A DNA stretch of 64,000 nucleotides from Oryzias latipes. Its lineage: Eukaryota > Chordata > Actinopteri > Beloniformes > Adrianichthyidae. The stretch spans positions 6,065,561 to 6,129,560 of the forward strand of contig NC_019867.2 of the NCBI RefSeq assembly GCF_002234675.1. The letters run 5' to 3'. The position numbers were made by a program, and so were the translations under genes. Positions 1 through 22,387 of this stretch are shown in pieces (the first letter of the stretch is position 1; each line of letters starts with the position of its first letter). The notes under the pieces were generated by a model. It did no database searches and had not been told where the DNA came from. It saw only the letters and a list, made by a program, of their open reading frames with translations.

Positions 1-107
1 CGTCTTCCACCTACAGCTTCATCAAAATTCATTTAATCTAATGATCCTTTTGCTGAAGGGACCCGACAATAAGCTACACTTCAAAAAACATTTCTTCTGC
101 TTTCAGG

Positions 108-370
108 ATGTGGGTCATTATGGTCATTGCTGCGGCCTCTCTGCTGGCTGCTCCATGCTCGGCCGGCATCAAAGACCTCGGCACTCACTTCAGCGGTCCA
201 GATCCAAACCCTAGAGGCTTACAGCCGGCTGGGACAGAGGATGTGGAGGCCATTCCCATGGAGTTCCACAAAGCAAATACAGTCACTAATGAGTTAGTTT
301 TTGATGGCTTTGAGGATGAAGATTACATCGATTTTGATAAAATTCTTGCTGCTGGCAGTGATGATTACAT
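108..370 (+). CDS. serpind1: serpind1 coding exon 1
   Basis: Carries the start codon, signal peptide and first acidic (hirudin-like) repeat. The donor is GTAAGT at 371; the exon ends in phase 2. The acceptor AG just before the ATG shows that the 5' UTR is split. Confidence 0.93.
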
Positions 371-2910
371 GTAAGTAAGATTATTCAAAATCCAATGTTA
401 GGAAAATAACTCAAATGCTTTGCACTTAATGAAAGTCAGAGTAGGTTTACAACAGACCATTTTCAGCCTTTTTCAAGTAACCTTGATGATTCAGAAAGCA
501 GGAAACTCTGATACCTAAATTTTAACTTTTTATTGTTTTTCAGCGAGGGCGATGAGATTGATGAGATTTCAACACCACCCCCTGACATTGACATCTTTGC
601 CGAAGCCTCTGACCCAAAGATCCGAAGAGCTCGGCTCCTGAGGCTTTTCCACGGCCGATCTCGTCTCCAGCGCCTCAACACCGTGAATGCCCATTTCGGC
701 TTCAACCTTTACCGGAGTCTCCGGAACCACGTAAACCAGAGCGACAACATCCTGCTAGCACCTGCGGGGATCTCCATCGCCATGGGGATGATGTCTTTAG
801 GCGCCGGGCCGGGGACACATGAGCAGATCTACGAAGCTCTGGGATTTGCAGATTTTGTCAACGCTAGCCATCACTATGATAACACGACGGTGCATAAGCT
901 GTTCAGGAAGCTCACCCACAGGCTCTTCAGGAGGAACTTTGGCTACACGTTACGCTCTGTAAATGACGTCTACATTAAGAAAGAAGTCTCCATGAAAGAC
1001 GGCTTCCGTACACAGAGCAAGAATTATTATTTTGCTGAGCCGCAGTCAGTCAACTTCAGAGATCCAGCATTCCTGGAGAAGGCCAACAGCCGCATACAGA
1101 AACTTACCAAGGGGCTGATCAAAGATCCACTGAAGAGTGTGGATCCAAATATGGTGCTGATGCTGCTAAACTACCTGTACTTTAAAGGTAAGTGGAAAGA
1201 AAACTCCTAAGATGTGTGAATTCTTAACGCAAGTGATCTGTCAATTCTTTGGCTAAACAGGGACGTGGGAGCAGAAATTCCCAAAGGAGATGACTTACTA
1301 TCGCAATTTCCGAATTACTGAAAAAACAAGCGTACGTGTGCCGATGATGGCCAATAAGGGGAACTATCTGGCTGCTGCCGACCATGAACTGGACTGTGAC
1401 ATCCTACAGGTGGGTGCTCGGCAGCTCTTGTTTGGTGGAGGTGCTCTCTAATCCACAAACCGCTTGGTGACTCGACTTAATGAAGATGTAACCGTTCTTC
1501 CGCGCAGCTCCCATACTCAGGAAACATCAGCATGCTCATCGCCTTACCAAGGAAGATCAGCGGGATGAGAACCCTGGAGAGGCAGATCTCACCAACTGTT
1601 GTCAACAAGTGGCTCAAAAACATGACAAACAGGTTGGCTTCATATTATTGACGAATTCAAGTATTTGGGGTTTCATCATTTATAAAAGGACAGTTTGATG
1701 CTCATTCCGGCGCTAAGACCTCTCAGGAAAAAAATAGGAATTTGAATAGCGGTAGATTTTTTTGACCTTTAACATTATTTCATCAATTAGTTACCAGCTT
1801 AGCCTCCTTCACAGTAACGTCACACATTAATGGTTAGTATGAAACATTTTTAAAGTCCCATCATCTTTTGATCTATTTTAGAAGTGTTCCCAGTGGTCTT
1901 TACATAAGGATTATGCCGTTTTTAACCAAAATGTTAAGAGCTTGTGTCTTTTTCTAGGACATAGTTTCTACAGACCTGCAGTAGTTTATCAGAAATTCGC
2001 CTTTGAGTTGTGAGCAGGACTGTTGAAGCGGAACAACAACAACCCCCCTTGCCGTCAACCACAAACAGCTAGTTTAAAGCCCCTCACAACCCCAACCTTA
2101 CATTACTGGTGCAACAAAAAAAGGCCAGTAATGTCACAGCTATCTAGCTGTACAGTTTTGAGCCAGATTCCAGCTCAGACAAGAAAAATAAAGACGTACG
2201 TGGATCTATTTGTCTGTAAGTGGATGCATCAGAATGGAGCGATAAGGAGCTTTTGGCCTGCACAACGAAATTTTTAAGCTCTATTTCTTTTTTTCGTCTG
2301 CTCCTGATTTACGATTTAAACAAAGAAATACTCAAAAATGCAATTGTGAACTAAATTTACTTAATACATGTCGTCCATCATCAGAAAAATGATGGAGGAC
2401 ATGTTAAAAACACAAATTTTTTTTGGGTGGATTTTGTCAACTTTTTGGATTTTATATGATTTATAACCAGGTCTCCCCATTTTTTCTCTTTCTTAGGACC
2501 CGTGAGGTTTTGTTACCTCGTTTCACACTGGAGCAAAGCTACGACTTGATTCAAAACCTTAAGGAGATGGGCCTCTCCGACATGTTCCAGGGGAGTGGGG
2601 ACTTCTCTGGAATGACGTCAGAAAGAGTCGTCATGAGTTGGGTGAGTCCAGACTGAAGCAATGGTCCCTTTGAGGAATAACATCTATCACACACATTAAC
2701 TCTGATCTCTGTGTGCAGCTGAAGCACCAGGGAACCATCACAGTCAATGAGGAGGGAACCGAGGCTGCCTCTCTGACCCAAGTGGGCTTCATGCCTCTGT
2801 CCTCTCAGATCCGCTTTGTCGTGGACCATCCCTTCCTCTTCCTCATCTATGAGCACCGCACTGACTGTCTTGTGTTCATAGGCAGGGTCGTCAATCCTTC
2901 ACAGAGCTGA
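108..2910 (+). CDS. serpind1: Heparin cofactor II (serpin D1), complete coding region, six coding exons
   Basis: Secreted serpin that inhibits thrombin when bound to dermatan sulfate or heparin. Coding exons: 108-370, 544-1187, 1261-1409, 1508-1632, 2497-2641, 2719-2910; all introns are GT-AG, phases agree, total 505 codons (human about 499). The first about 20 residues form a signal peptide. An acidic hirudin-like tail follows ([12 protein letters not shown], then EGDEIDEI across the exon 1/2 junction), which in the family binds thrombin exosite I. The basic helix D is present as [12 protein letters not shown], the glycosaminoglycan site. The reactive loop reads VGFMPLSSQ, so the Leu-Ser scissile bond typical of this serpin is kept near residue 469. 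A splice acceptor abuts the ATG (AG at 105-106), so a non-coding 5' exon lies upstream. The gene sits antisense inside a pi4ka intron. Identification is very secure. Confidence 0.96.
544..1187 (+). CDS. serpind1: serpind1 coding exon 2
   Basis: Largest exon. It encodes the second acidic repeat, the start of the serpin fold and the basic helix D glycosaminoglycan site ([11 protein letters not shown]). Acceptor TTTTTCAG, donor GTAAGT after TACTTTAAAG. Confidence 0.95.
1261..1409 (+). CDS. serpind1: serpind1 coding exon 3
   Basis: Reads [12 protein letters not shown] through [10 protein letters not shown], matching the family segment that starts GSWVNKFPVEMT in human. Acceptor CAG at 1258-1260, donor GTGGGT. 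Confidence 0.94.
1508..1632 (+). CDS. serpind1: serpind1 coding exon 4
   Basis: Reads [16 protein letters not shown] through KWLKNMTNR, with the serpin sheet B strand motif around SMLIALP. Followed by an 864-bp intron that holds a TTAA MITE copy. Confidence 0.94.
1850..2440 (+). mobile_element. TTAA MITE family copy 1 (serpind1 intron 4)
   Basis: Begins TTAAAGTCCCA, and the body matches the five other copies in the window (32766, 35794, 37917, 54183, 56640). The right terminus is degraded around a poly-T run. It lies wholly within an intron. Class is inferred from TTAA at the ends and the inverted termini seen best in copies 4 and 6. Confidence 0.75.
2497..2641 (+). CDS. serpind1: serpind1 coding exon 5
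   Basis: Reads [17 protein letters not shown] through SERVVMSW, the conserved serpin LPRF segment. Acceptor TTCTTAG, donor GTGAGT. Confidence 0.94.
2719..2910 (+). CDS. serpind1: serpind1 terminal coding exon 6 (reactive loop)
   Basis: Holds the hinge [14 protein letters not shown], the reactive bond in MPLSS and the C-terminal serpin signature [20 protein letters not shown], ending in TGA at 2908-2910. Confidence 0.96.
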   Translation: MKHQGTITVNEEGTEAASLTQVGFMPLSSQIRFVVDHPFLFLIYEHRTDCLVFIGRVVNPSQS

Positions 2911-3233
2911 AGACTTCAACGCTTCTTCAAAAAAGTCCATCTATTTGTTAGTAGATCAGGCACCTAAACTGACAGAGGAGGGGTTTTTTTCTCATGAAAA
3001 TTTTCTCCCATTGAACATGTTTAATTTTTTTGCCCTGGGACCTTCACTCGGTGTATGTGTGCTATTCTTTTTCTATTGTTTTTTTCTTTGCAATAAGGCA
3101 AATGGATAATCCAACAGCTCAGCAAAAGCGTCATTTAAAGAGGCGCTTTAAGCTGTAATATAAGATTTTATGTGAAAAAAAAACTTTAATTTATATTCTT
3201 GGAAAACAACAACTCTCATACACATATGATCGG

Positions 3234-3239
3234 AATAAA
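3234..3239 (+). terminator. serpind1: Candidate serpind1 polyadenylation signal AATAAA
   Basis: Canonical AATAAA about 325 bases past the serpind1 stop, giving a 3' UTR of ordinary length. A second cluster of AATAAA-like hexamers lies near 3342-3352, so the exact cleavage site is open. Confidence 0.6.
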
Positions 3240-3523
3240 AACGAATGTTTTATAAGTCCATTTTTGTTCAATGCAACTCCTGTTTCAGCAAAACGTTCAT
3301 TAGATGTAAACGATTAATGAAGGACAACGGTATGTGATCAGAATAAATAAAAGAACATCCAGCACTGAACTGGAAACACAAATGTCTGTTCTGCAACCGG
3401 CTTGGTCAATATTTGCTCACAAAGTTAAAACCTAACTACACGCTTTGCATTCGCCTCAAATAATAATGGAGATGATTCACCCGAGCTCTGCGGATGAACA
3501 GAAATCATCTGTACAGCACTCAC

Positions 3524-14513
<10,990 letters not shown>

Positions 14514-14880
14514 GATCGCCCCTACATGAAGGCAGAGCAATGAATACAATCAGGAGAGGATTCGAGGCGGGGGGGGCGTTGCAACTGGGAGCTGGGAGAG
14601 CCGCAGTACGGCGGCCGGGAGAAGACATACTTCCCAAAAGCGTATTTTACTTTTAAAAAAGGATTTTATTTATAAATTATTCTGGGTGAAATGGAGTAAA
14701 AAACATAATTGTGTAATAGCAATTATTTATTCAATTTTTTTTATGAATAAAAACACTTTATGTTTTAGTTTGCGAATTGGTTGCGGACGATTGACCGTTG
14801 GACGCGGTGACGTCATCTGACGTAACAGGAAGAGGAGTCGCTCTCTTCTGTCAGCTGATATTAACACAAAATCATCGAAG
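14514..14880. promoter_or_regulatory. Probable bidirectional pi4ka / snap29 promoter with CRE
   Basis: The pi4ka start codon is at 14513 on the minus strand and snap29 lies downstream on the plus strand. The interval holds GC-rich patches (14560-14625, 14780-14840), a perfect CRE palindrome TGACGTCA at 14808-14815, and an ETS-like ACAGGAAG nearby. A candidate donor (GTTTGT at 14881) would end a snap29 5' UTR exon that splices to the acceptor just before its ATG. The role is inferred from gene layout and motifs. Confidence 0.6.
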
Positions 14881-16577
14881 GTTTGTCGAGTTGGTTTTCT
14901 TTACAGTTTTGCGGTGTCGTTATAACTGTAGTGTGTCGTGTGAGAATGACCATCAACTCTGTTTTGTTGCTGCTTTTATTGTATTTTTTTTAATTTGTTG
15001 ACTTATTTATGATCTTTCTAGAAAAGCTAGGTCTGTGTGAGTGATAGCAGCCTGACAACACCCTCGAGTTTTATATCAAAAATCATTCATTTCGTTCTTT
15101 TTTACGTTCTTCGGCCGTTAAGTAAATGAAAAAAACATGATAATATTCTTTTAAAATATCATCCGTATGTTTTTTGTTCATAAAACTTGCAACATGAGGA
15201 CCAGTTAGCCTTTAATAATATTTCTTCGAAAAGTTTGTTACGCAATACTGTCTGACTGTCTGAATTGCTAACCAATCAATTGGTTGATCGATCCCCCCCC
15301 CCATATTCTGAAATGACAAATGTTTTTGTTTCATTTTTGTGCCCCCCCCCCCACCACTTTTTATTGTTGTGAAAGCTTTATTTTTTTTATCAATAATTTT
15401 TAGCAGTTTGCTGATTATATTGTCTTTCTTGTTGTTATTGTTTTTGTTTACGTTTGTTTCAGTAGAGTAGGGTTTAAACTTAGCTTTTTAAATGTAAAAC
15501 ATTTTGTTTTTTATGTCTTAGTGACCAATTTCAAACGTTTTCTGCTATGGAACAGCGTCCTGGATGAATAAGAGTTATCATAGATGTGCTCAAAAAGTTT
15601 AAATACGCCTAAAGCTTTTTTTTTCTCACAGAAAAACAGCTGTTTACTCTAGTGAAATACCTTGTGTCTAAATATAACAAATTACTTAAAGAAAACTCAA
15701 ATAAAAGGAAACATTAGTCATTAAACTATTTACTCGAGTAAATAGTTGAATGACTAGTAGGGTAAAACAATTAGTGAAAAATTCTGCTTGAGTACTTAGC
15801 ACCGGATTAATTATTACTTTAACTATTCATGGAAATTACCGTAGTAAAGCAAAGGGTAAACTGAAGAGCAAATACTACTATTTCCAGATTCTAAAATAAA
15901 TTGTTAAACTAACCAAATGGAAGAACAATATGTCTTTGGTGAATCTTTTTGGCAACAATGAGATTTATTGATAGCTTCCTGTCTTTCCAGTGAGATATTA
16001 ATTAGCAAGGTCTACTTGCTTTGGATTGACAAGTTTTATGACACTGGAAAATCTGATATTGTCAAAAATCATAAATTGGGCATACCAAATTCAATAATTA
16101 TATCAGTTATCCTTCTTAGAATTGATAAAATTATGTCTCTACTTAGTTAATAAACAAAGTCCAATTATGAGTATTAATTGGACTTTTAAATATGTTATAT
16201 TTAATGTGCTTTACACATAGTATTCTGTCTGTAATATTTCAAAATATTGATAGAGGATCCCCTGATGTGTTATGGCCATAAAGTCAAAAACCAAGCCTTA
16301 TTATGTTTATAATGGTGGATTTTTTTTTTTTTTTTGCAGTTCTCTGCCGTTGTAAAAACCAAGTCATTGTGCTTTTTTAACTAGAACAAACAAAACAATT
16401 AAGAAACTCACTGCAGCTGAGTAAGAGTGTTATGAAACTCATCTTTTACAGTTAGTTCCTTATGTAAATGTAACTTGTTACCACTCATCTCCTATTTTTG
16501 ATGCCGTGAAATGAGAGGCGCAGCTGAGATTAATTTATTTTTCTTTTTTTATTTTCTGAACTGACTTTTCTTTACAG
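14881..16577 (+). other. snap29: Inferred snap29 5' UTR intron
   Basis: An acceptor TTTACAG ends at 16577, immediately before the snap29 ATG, so an upstream non-coding exon is required. The stretch is AT-rich, with two C homopolymers (15293-15302 and 15342-15352 regions) and a 42-bp palindrome at 15715-15756. No gene recognised. Confidence 0.6.
15715..15756. repeat. 42-bp near-perfect palindrome
   Basis: Two 21-base arms meet at CTCGAG. The central 24 bases are a perfect inverted repeat, and a single mismatched pair separates a further perfect 8 bases on each side. Could extrude as a cruciform, or be a relic of a foldback element. Confidence 0.8.
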
Positions 16578-16811
16578 ATGGCCTACCCTAAATCCCACAA
16601 TCCATTTGCAGATGATGACGATGAGGAAGATTTTAAGCCTAAAAGCAGGGGTTTTGATGATGACCCCGATGATGGGTTGACTGAAGCACAGAGGCGGCAG
16701 AGGTACCTGCAGCAGGAAGTGATGCGTACAGCTCAATCTGCTGTGGACAGCAGTCACCGCTCTCTTGGCCTGATCTATGAATCAGAGAAGATGGGTGTGG
16801 AAACTGCAGAA
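16578..16811 (+). CDS. snap29: snap29 coding exon 1
   Basis: Starts [19 protein letters not shown] and runs into the first SNARE coil ([17 protein letters not shown]). Donor is GTGTGT, weaker than consensus. Confidence 0.93.
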
Positions 16812-19713
16812 GTGTGTAAATCTAATCATATAAAATCAGATTTATTCAAATGCAGACATCATTTCTGAATGTTTCTGAGAGAGCGGCAGTTTGAGAAACC
16901 TGGTTCATCTTCCTTCATAGGAGCTGGTACGTCAGGGTGAGGTTCTAAAGAGGACCGACAAGATGTTGGACAACATGGATCAGGACCTCAAGACCAGCCA
17001 AAAACATATCAACAGCATCAAGAGTGTATGGGGAGGACTTGTCAATTATTTTAAGAGCAAACCAGAGACAAAGCCGCCAGCTGAGGAGCCAACGACCTAC
17101 CAGGCCAATGAAAGGTACGCTTTACTTATTTCTTCTTTAGATTAGAAGTGCTTGTTGACTGTCATCATTTTACAGTTAACATTAATTGAAATCCAGAATC
17201 TTTTTAAATATTCTTACCTTACTTATTTAACATTGGTTTCAGCTTCTTATAAACACAACTTTCCTTTTCAGAGAATCCAACATGTCATTTACGTGTTTGG
17301 TGATTATTTTTACTCACTTCTAACACCTTTCAGGCTCAATCTTGTCCTACATTTACAGGAATAATATTCAAAACCCCCAAGACAAGAGAGTGATCTCTGT
17401 CTCAAATTTTAGTCTGTTTTTAAAAGTCTTAAATCAGTTTTGGGGGGAAAAGATTGACAATTCTGAAAAAAAATGCTTACAAAAAAAGCTTTATATTTCG
17501 AATAAAAAAATATTGTTTTGTAAAGTTAACTAATTAAAAATACATTTAATTTTTTTTCAATTTCTTAATTTTTTAAAGAAACTTTTGAATAAAAAAAAAG
17601 TTATCTGAAAGGCAGCCCACTTTTTTTAGAATGTTTTATTCACACTGATAGTTTCACATTGAAACAGTTTCACATTGACACCTGGGAGCTGCAAAGTGAA
17701 ACTACTGTTGCTCCTGGGAGCTCTGAGTAGGAGTTAAGAGCCTTGCTCAAGGGCATTTTATTTTGTACACTGTGTTACCAAGACTACATTTGATTAAACC
17801 GAATCTGCTTTTGGAAAACTTACCATATTTGTTCATTACACCAGAATGCACAAAACATTTTCAAAAGCCAGAGTGGACTTGTTTTATTTTTACTCTGTAC
17901 ATCTTGTCTGTTCTTTAAGGAAGGTGCTTTCACTTCTTCCTACACACGTCCTTAAATATCAGCACAGCTACAGACGAATCCATGTAGAGAGCCCAACAGA
18001 AACATTATCAAACAAACCGCCTCTCACAACTGTTTACAAAGCAGTCATATACTCTGGATGGATGTAAAATATAACAATAAACAACAATAAAGTCACAAAA
18101 ACAGTCACCTTGAGCTAGTATGCAAAAATGCAAGCTCTCCATAAATGTGAGCCAATGCTAGGTCAGATAAAATACCTCCTACTATGATATGATACTATTT
18201 TCTACTGTCTATATGAACGGTTTTGAATTATATACATGAATACTTTTTCTGTGGGTTATTTTTTAGGTTACAGAGCGCTCTGTCCAACAGCAGAGAATAT
18301 GAAGACAAGTATCAAGCCAGCCACCCCAACCTGAGGAAACTGGAAACATCAGGTAAGGATGAACATGAAAATGTCAATGTTCAAACGTGTCACAGTACAT
18401 CCTACATACTTGTGATCTTCGCTTCCAGGTTTTGGAGCTTCTTCCTCAGTAGATGGGGGTTTACCTAGACAGAATGGATACCCTAAGAACCAACACCTCA
18501 GAGAGGCTCATCAGACCCTTGACAAAAACTTGGGTAAGAAATCTAACAGGACACTTTGTATTTCGGTTATAGGGTTGAGTAATTTCTTAAAATGACATTT
18601 AAACTTCCTTTTAAATAAGAATGCTTGATCAACACGATGTGGTCTGCCTGAAAGGGCCTGGCTGGTCTCATTTGCAAGGGAACCCTGGTGTGGTTCATTA
18701 CACTATGAATGCAACATAACACACTTTGTAGTCAGAGTTTCTTTCAGACAACACTGCACCCAAACAAGCAGCTGTTGCTGCATGATTTTTTGAGAGGCCT
18801 ATGCAAAATCTATTTTTTGAGCTTTAAGTATATTATAATGTTCATTCCTTATGAAAAGAAACCCCAAACCGGTATTCTGATCCATTCAAGCATTTCTAAG
18901 TATTCCTCTAAAAAACGTTTCTCTGAGCACCAGCCCCTCCTTATCCACAAAAACGAGTGGGTTATCACAAGCTGACGAAGACCAGTGAGAGCTGCACCTT
19001 ACAGGAGGAGTCTGGAGAAATGCAGACACGCTAGCGAGGCCGACTATAGGTTGATGTCATGAAATTTGCGGCACCCACAAGGAGCGAAAGGTGGTGCCTC
19101 AGAGACTGAGTCAATTTACTTCCAACTTGGAAAATTAACTTGCGAAAATAACTCGTATTTAATAAAAAAAAAATTGTTATTTTGTGTGCCAAAGGTAAAA
19201 TATTATCATATTCGTGGGATATTGTTTACTATTAAAGTCTTAAAAATAGCATGGTATATGCCATTTACACAAGTGTTATATGTGCACATTCAAACAGTCC
19301 ACCTTAAGAGATGTTCGTATTAGCAAATGACTGCAAACCTTACTAAACAGGGTAAACGCTGCAAAGAATAAAAAGGCTAAATTTACCCCAAAATTGATAT
19401 ATTTGTCATATAGTCTTAAAGTAAATGTAATGAGGTAATGGGGGTTAAAAGTGATTTTACACAGTGATGAATTGTGGGATATGTTCAGTTTTTTTGTTGA
19501 AAAAAATGTGGTTGAAATGTGACTTCTTTAACCACATCTGCTGTGATTGATTTAGATGAAATGTGTGGAGGCTTGCAAAGACTGAAGAACCTCGGACTTG
19601 GACTCCAGTCGGAAATTGACAGCCAGGACGACTCTATTGGTTCACTTCTAAGCAAAGTGGACATGATGGATGGGAAGATCAGTAACACAAACCAACAGCT
19701 TAAAAAGCTGTAG
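16578..19713 (+). CDS. snap29: SNAP-29 (Qbc-SNARE), complete, five coding exons
   Basis: Soluble Qbc-SNARE that pairs with syntaxin 17 and VAMP8 in autophagosome-lysosome fusion and acts in other trafficking steps. Exons: 16578-16811, 16921-17114, 18267-18352, 18429-18533, 19556-19713; phases agree and the total is 258 codons, the same length as human. The N-terminus holds the NPF-type motif NPFADDDD, typical of SNAP29. The first SNARE coil runs through about residues 45-110, with the conserved [20 protein letters not shown] after it. The second SNARE coil is at the C-terminus ([20 protein letters not shown] to NTNQQLKKL). No palmitoylation cysteine cluster is seen, as expected for this paralogue. 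Confidence 0.97.
16921..17114 (+). CDS. snap29: snap29 coding exon 2
   Basis: Reads [20 protein letters not shown], then [20 protein letters not shown], matching the rest of SNARE coil 1 and the linker. Confidence 0.95.
17115..18266 (+). other. snap29: snap29 intron 2
   Basis: AT-rich 1.15-kb intron; no gene or named repeat recognised. A small direct repeat of TTTCACATTGA lies near 17650-17680. Confidence 0.55.
18267..18352 (+). CDS. snap29: snap29 coding exon 3
   Basis: Reads [20 protein letters not shown] then [20 protein letters not shown] is a SNAP29 hallmark. Confidence 0.95.
18429..18533 (+). CDS. snap29: snap29 coding exon 4
   Basis: Reads [20 protein letters not shown] then [14 protein letters not shown]; YPKNxHLR is conserved. 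Confidence 0.94.
18534..19555 (+). other. snap29: snap29 intron 4
   Basis: About 1 kb, AT-rich; no gene or defined repeat recognised. Confidence 0.55.
19556..19713 (+). CDS. snap29: snap29 terminal coding exon 5
   Basis: Encodes the C-terminal SNARE coil from [20 protein letters not shown], ending QQLKKL and TAG at 19711-19713. Confidence 0.95.
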
Positions 19714-19859
19714 GACCCACACTCTGACATTTCCACGTCTGACCCTTCATTTCAGTTCAATTTACTGTCTTTTTTTTTTTGTCTTTGGAAAATCTTCTTT
19801 CACTCCTTTTTTTAATTTTTACAATAGATTTTCTTCATCACCAAGTTTTTGTCATTCAA

Positions 19860-19865
19860 AATAAA
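19860..19865 (+). terminator. snap29: Candidate snap29 polyadenylation signal AATAAA
   Basis: First canonical AATAAA after the stop codon, 147 bases downstream. Confidence 0.65.
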
Positions 19866-22236
19866 ATGTGAAATATTTTACAGATAAAAAGGAAACCATC
19901 TGTTGAAAAAAAAGACTTGTTGTTATTTAATTTTTTAAAGATGTTCCTGATGTAAGGACAGATCCGGATCTGACCCCAGTTGATGTATAAAAAGAAAAAC
20001 AAGCAGTAAACAAGCTCAAGTCACGTTTGCCTTACACGTACTTTCTTTGGTTTTGATTCACAGTTACATTTCATTTGATAAATTGTTCTATAAAACACCT
20101 CTTAAATATCAAATAAATATCTCAAATATTTTAGTTTTGATTGTAAACATAAGAGATGAAGGAAAACTTGCACCATTGGAATACAATGATTATTTCTCTG
20201 ATTTTTCTTTTCTTTTTTTCTTCAGACAAATAAATCACAGTACTAAATTGGCCAAAATTCCTACATAAGTTCATGTTTGTGTGTAATCAAGCACAGATAT
20301 CCAATAAAAGCTTAATCAAGGAACTTCCATGTGTTCTGCGAATACTTTTTTGACTAAAGTTAAAAAAAACTTTTGTGTTGATGGATTAGTGAGGTCAAAT
20401 TACCACTAGGTGGCACTGTGGTTCAGGATTAAAAACTAAATGACCATCGTAAAAATCCTGGTTTGGTATTATTTATATTAAATGGCAAATTTCCCCAATA
20501 ATTATAGTATAAAACGCAAAATTAGAAGAAAATTATTAGAAGGAAACAAATGTGTTTTAACTATTAATACCGGTAATTGTAATATCAAGGGGCATATTTC
20601 AAACCAACATCTGTGCTGCTTTTTGTTTTTAGTCAAATGAGCATCCGATGATGTGTGAGCGTTTAGTGTGATGAGCGCCTTCTGCTCATGTCCTCACGCA
20701 GAGATGATGTCCATTCATTATCATTCCTCTGCGTCAAACCAGCTGCTCATGCAGCCGCAACAAGCAGTCTTTAGCATGACTTGGTAATTACAGTTCAGGC
20801 TTCTTTGAAGGACATTTGAGTTGGGGGCGCGACAGAAAGGAAGATGGGGGTACCCGCTACCAGGGGCCCCTTGAGGCCCCCCGGGCATGTCTACACGAGT
20901 ACGCTTTTTGTTATGCCTAATGGTTTTTCTGTTACACGTGTGATGGATAAGCATAGTAACTTGCTATTTAAAGAGTTTCTAAGCACAGTAAATTATACTT
21001 TTTATGAATTGAAACCCTTTTAAAGACAAAATTAGTTCAAAAAATTATTTTCTTTTTTGGTGGACCATTTGTTTGTTACTCTTTTGCCTGAATTCTGTGC
21101 TTTATGAAAGATCCTATTTGGACACGTGGTAATTTCTTATTTATTGCGGATTATAATGTCTTTTTGTGATTATTTCTTTATATTTACGTGCTCTTTCTCA
21201 TATTTTGCACTTCTTTGGTTAAAATGATTGTTTTTCCTATCATGTTTTGGTCACTTTGCTACTTTAAAATGTTTTTTTTGTGATGTTTTGTCTCAACATT
21301 CTGCATTTTTTTCCTCTGCTTATTTGTGTTCTCCTCCGACCATTGAATGTGACCTGTAAATCAACGAATGCCCGATATTCTGAAATCTTACCTCCGAAGG
21401 TAGGATGTAAATGGGGTCAATATAATGATTGGTCAGGGTAGTTTTTATTCAAACTGGTGAAGAAGAGACCTTGAGGTTAAGGTTCCACAGATAAACGGCA
21501 GTCACCTCTGGATTCTTTCACCACACAGCTGTCTTGGCAAAAGCAAACAGTGGCCATGGTGTGACAAAAGCCCCCCACCCCAGTGCTGGAATGCCCCCCT
21601 TTTCATTGACTGTAATCCCAGAACACACTGCTGTCGTTGCCCATCAGCCACTGGGGCAAGAGATGAGCCTTCCTGCTCTTTAGAAAGCAGTTCAGCAGCC
21701 GAGGCAGCGCAGCAGAGAAGATGCACCGTCAGGCTGACAGCACACTCTATTGCCACTGTTGTAGTGAGAGAAAATAAAGAGTTGTGCTGACGAAGGGGAG
21801 TTTGGTGCAGAGGATGGAAGGAGGACAGCAGAGGCTGCTGGGGAGGCTAATGAAAAAGCTGAAAGTAGAATCAGCACATTTCAAGATTTTTGCATTTTGC
21901 ATTCCATTCCAAAATTAATAGATCCTTTTTGTTTCTGCGTGGAATGTTGCATTGAGACAAAAATTCACAAATTCAAAAGCATATTGACCAACAATCAAAT
22001 TGTCCTTACATTGTGAGTGAATGGAACAACTTAGATCACAAAAAAAGAAACCTCTGGATTTGCTTATCATCTTGTAACAGGTGGTTTGTGAAGTAAAAAG
22101 AACATTCACGAAACTTGTGTAAAAACTCGTGTAAATACAGCAAATACAACATGTAGTTTGCAGGTCAGACCTCAAAATGCATAAATATTGAATGTGGACT
22201 CCCACAAGGGTCAATATAAGGCCCTATTCTTTAATA
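19866..22236. other. Gap between the convergent genes, first part
   Basis: No gene recognised. A conspicuous GC-rich patch lies at about 20820-20910 in otherwise AT-rich DNA, and a GC-moderate stretch at 21490-21860 has open frames on the minus strand without family resemblance. Confidence 0.5.
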
Positions 22237-22255
22237 TGTGTGTGTGTGTGTGTGT
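22237..22255. repeat. (TG)n microsatellite
   Basis: About nine TG units directly before a dispersed repeat. Confidence 0.85.
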
Positions 22256-22257
22256 AT

Positions 22258-22387
22258 ACAGTACAGACCAAAAGTTTGGACAAAATTTTTCATGATTATG
22301 AAAATTGTAGAGTCACACTGAAGACATCAAAACTATAAATTAACACATGTGGAATCATATACATAACAAAAAAGTGTGAAACAACTG
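22258..22387. repeat. Dispersed repeat starting ACAGTACAGACCAAAAGTTT
   Basis: Matches a repeat I know from many fish genomes by its opening phrase, followed by AAGACATCAAAACTATAAAT and AACACATGTGGAAT. It is truncated at 22387 where a LINE begins. Class not assigned. Confidence 0.6.

Noticed and set aside
15290..15355. Two C homopolymers close together
   Set aside because: No repeat unit, i-motif spacing or conserved context; simple sequence.
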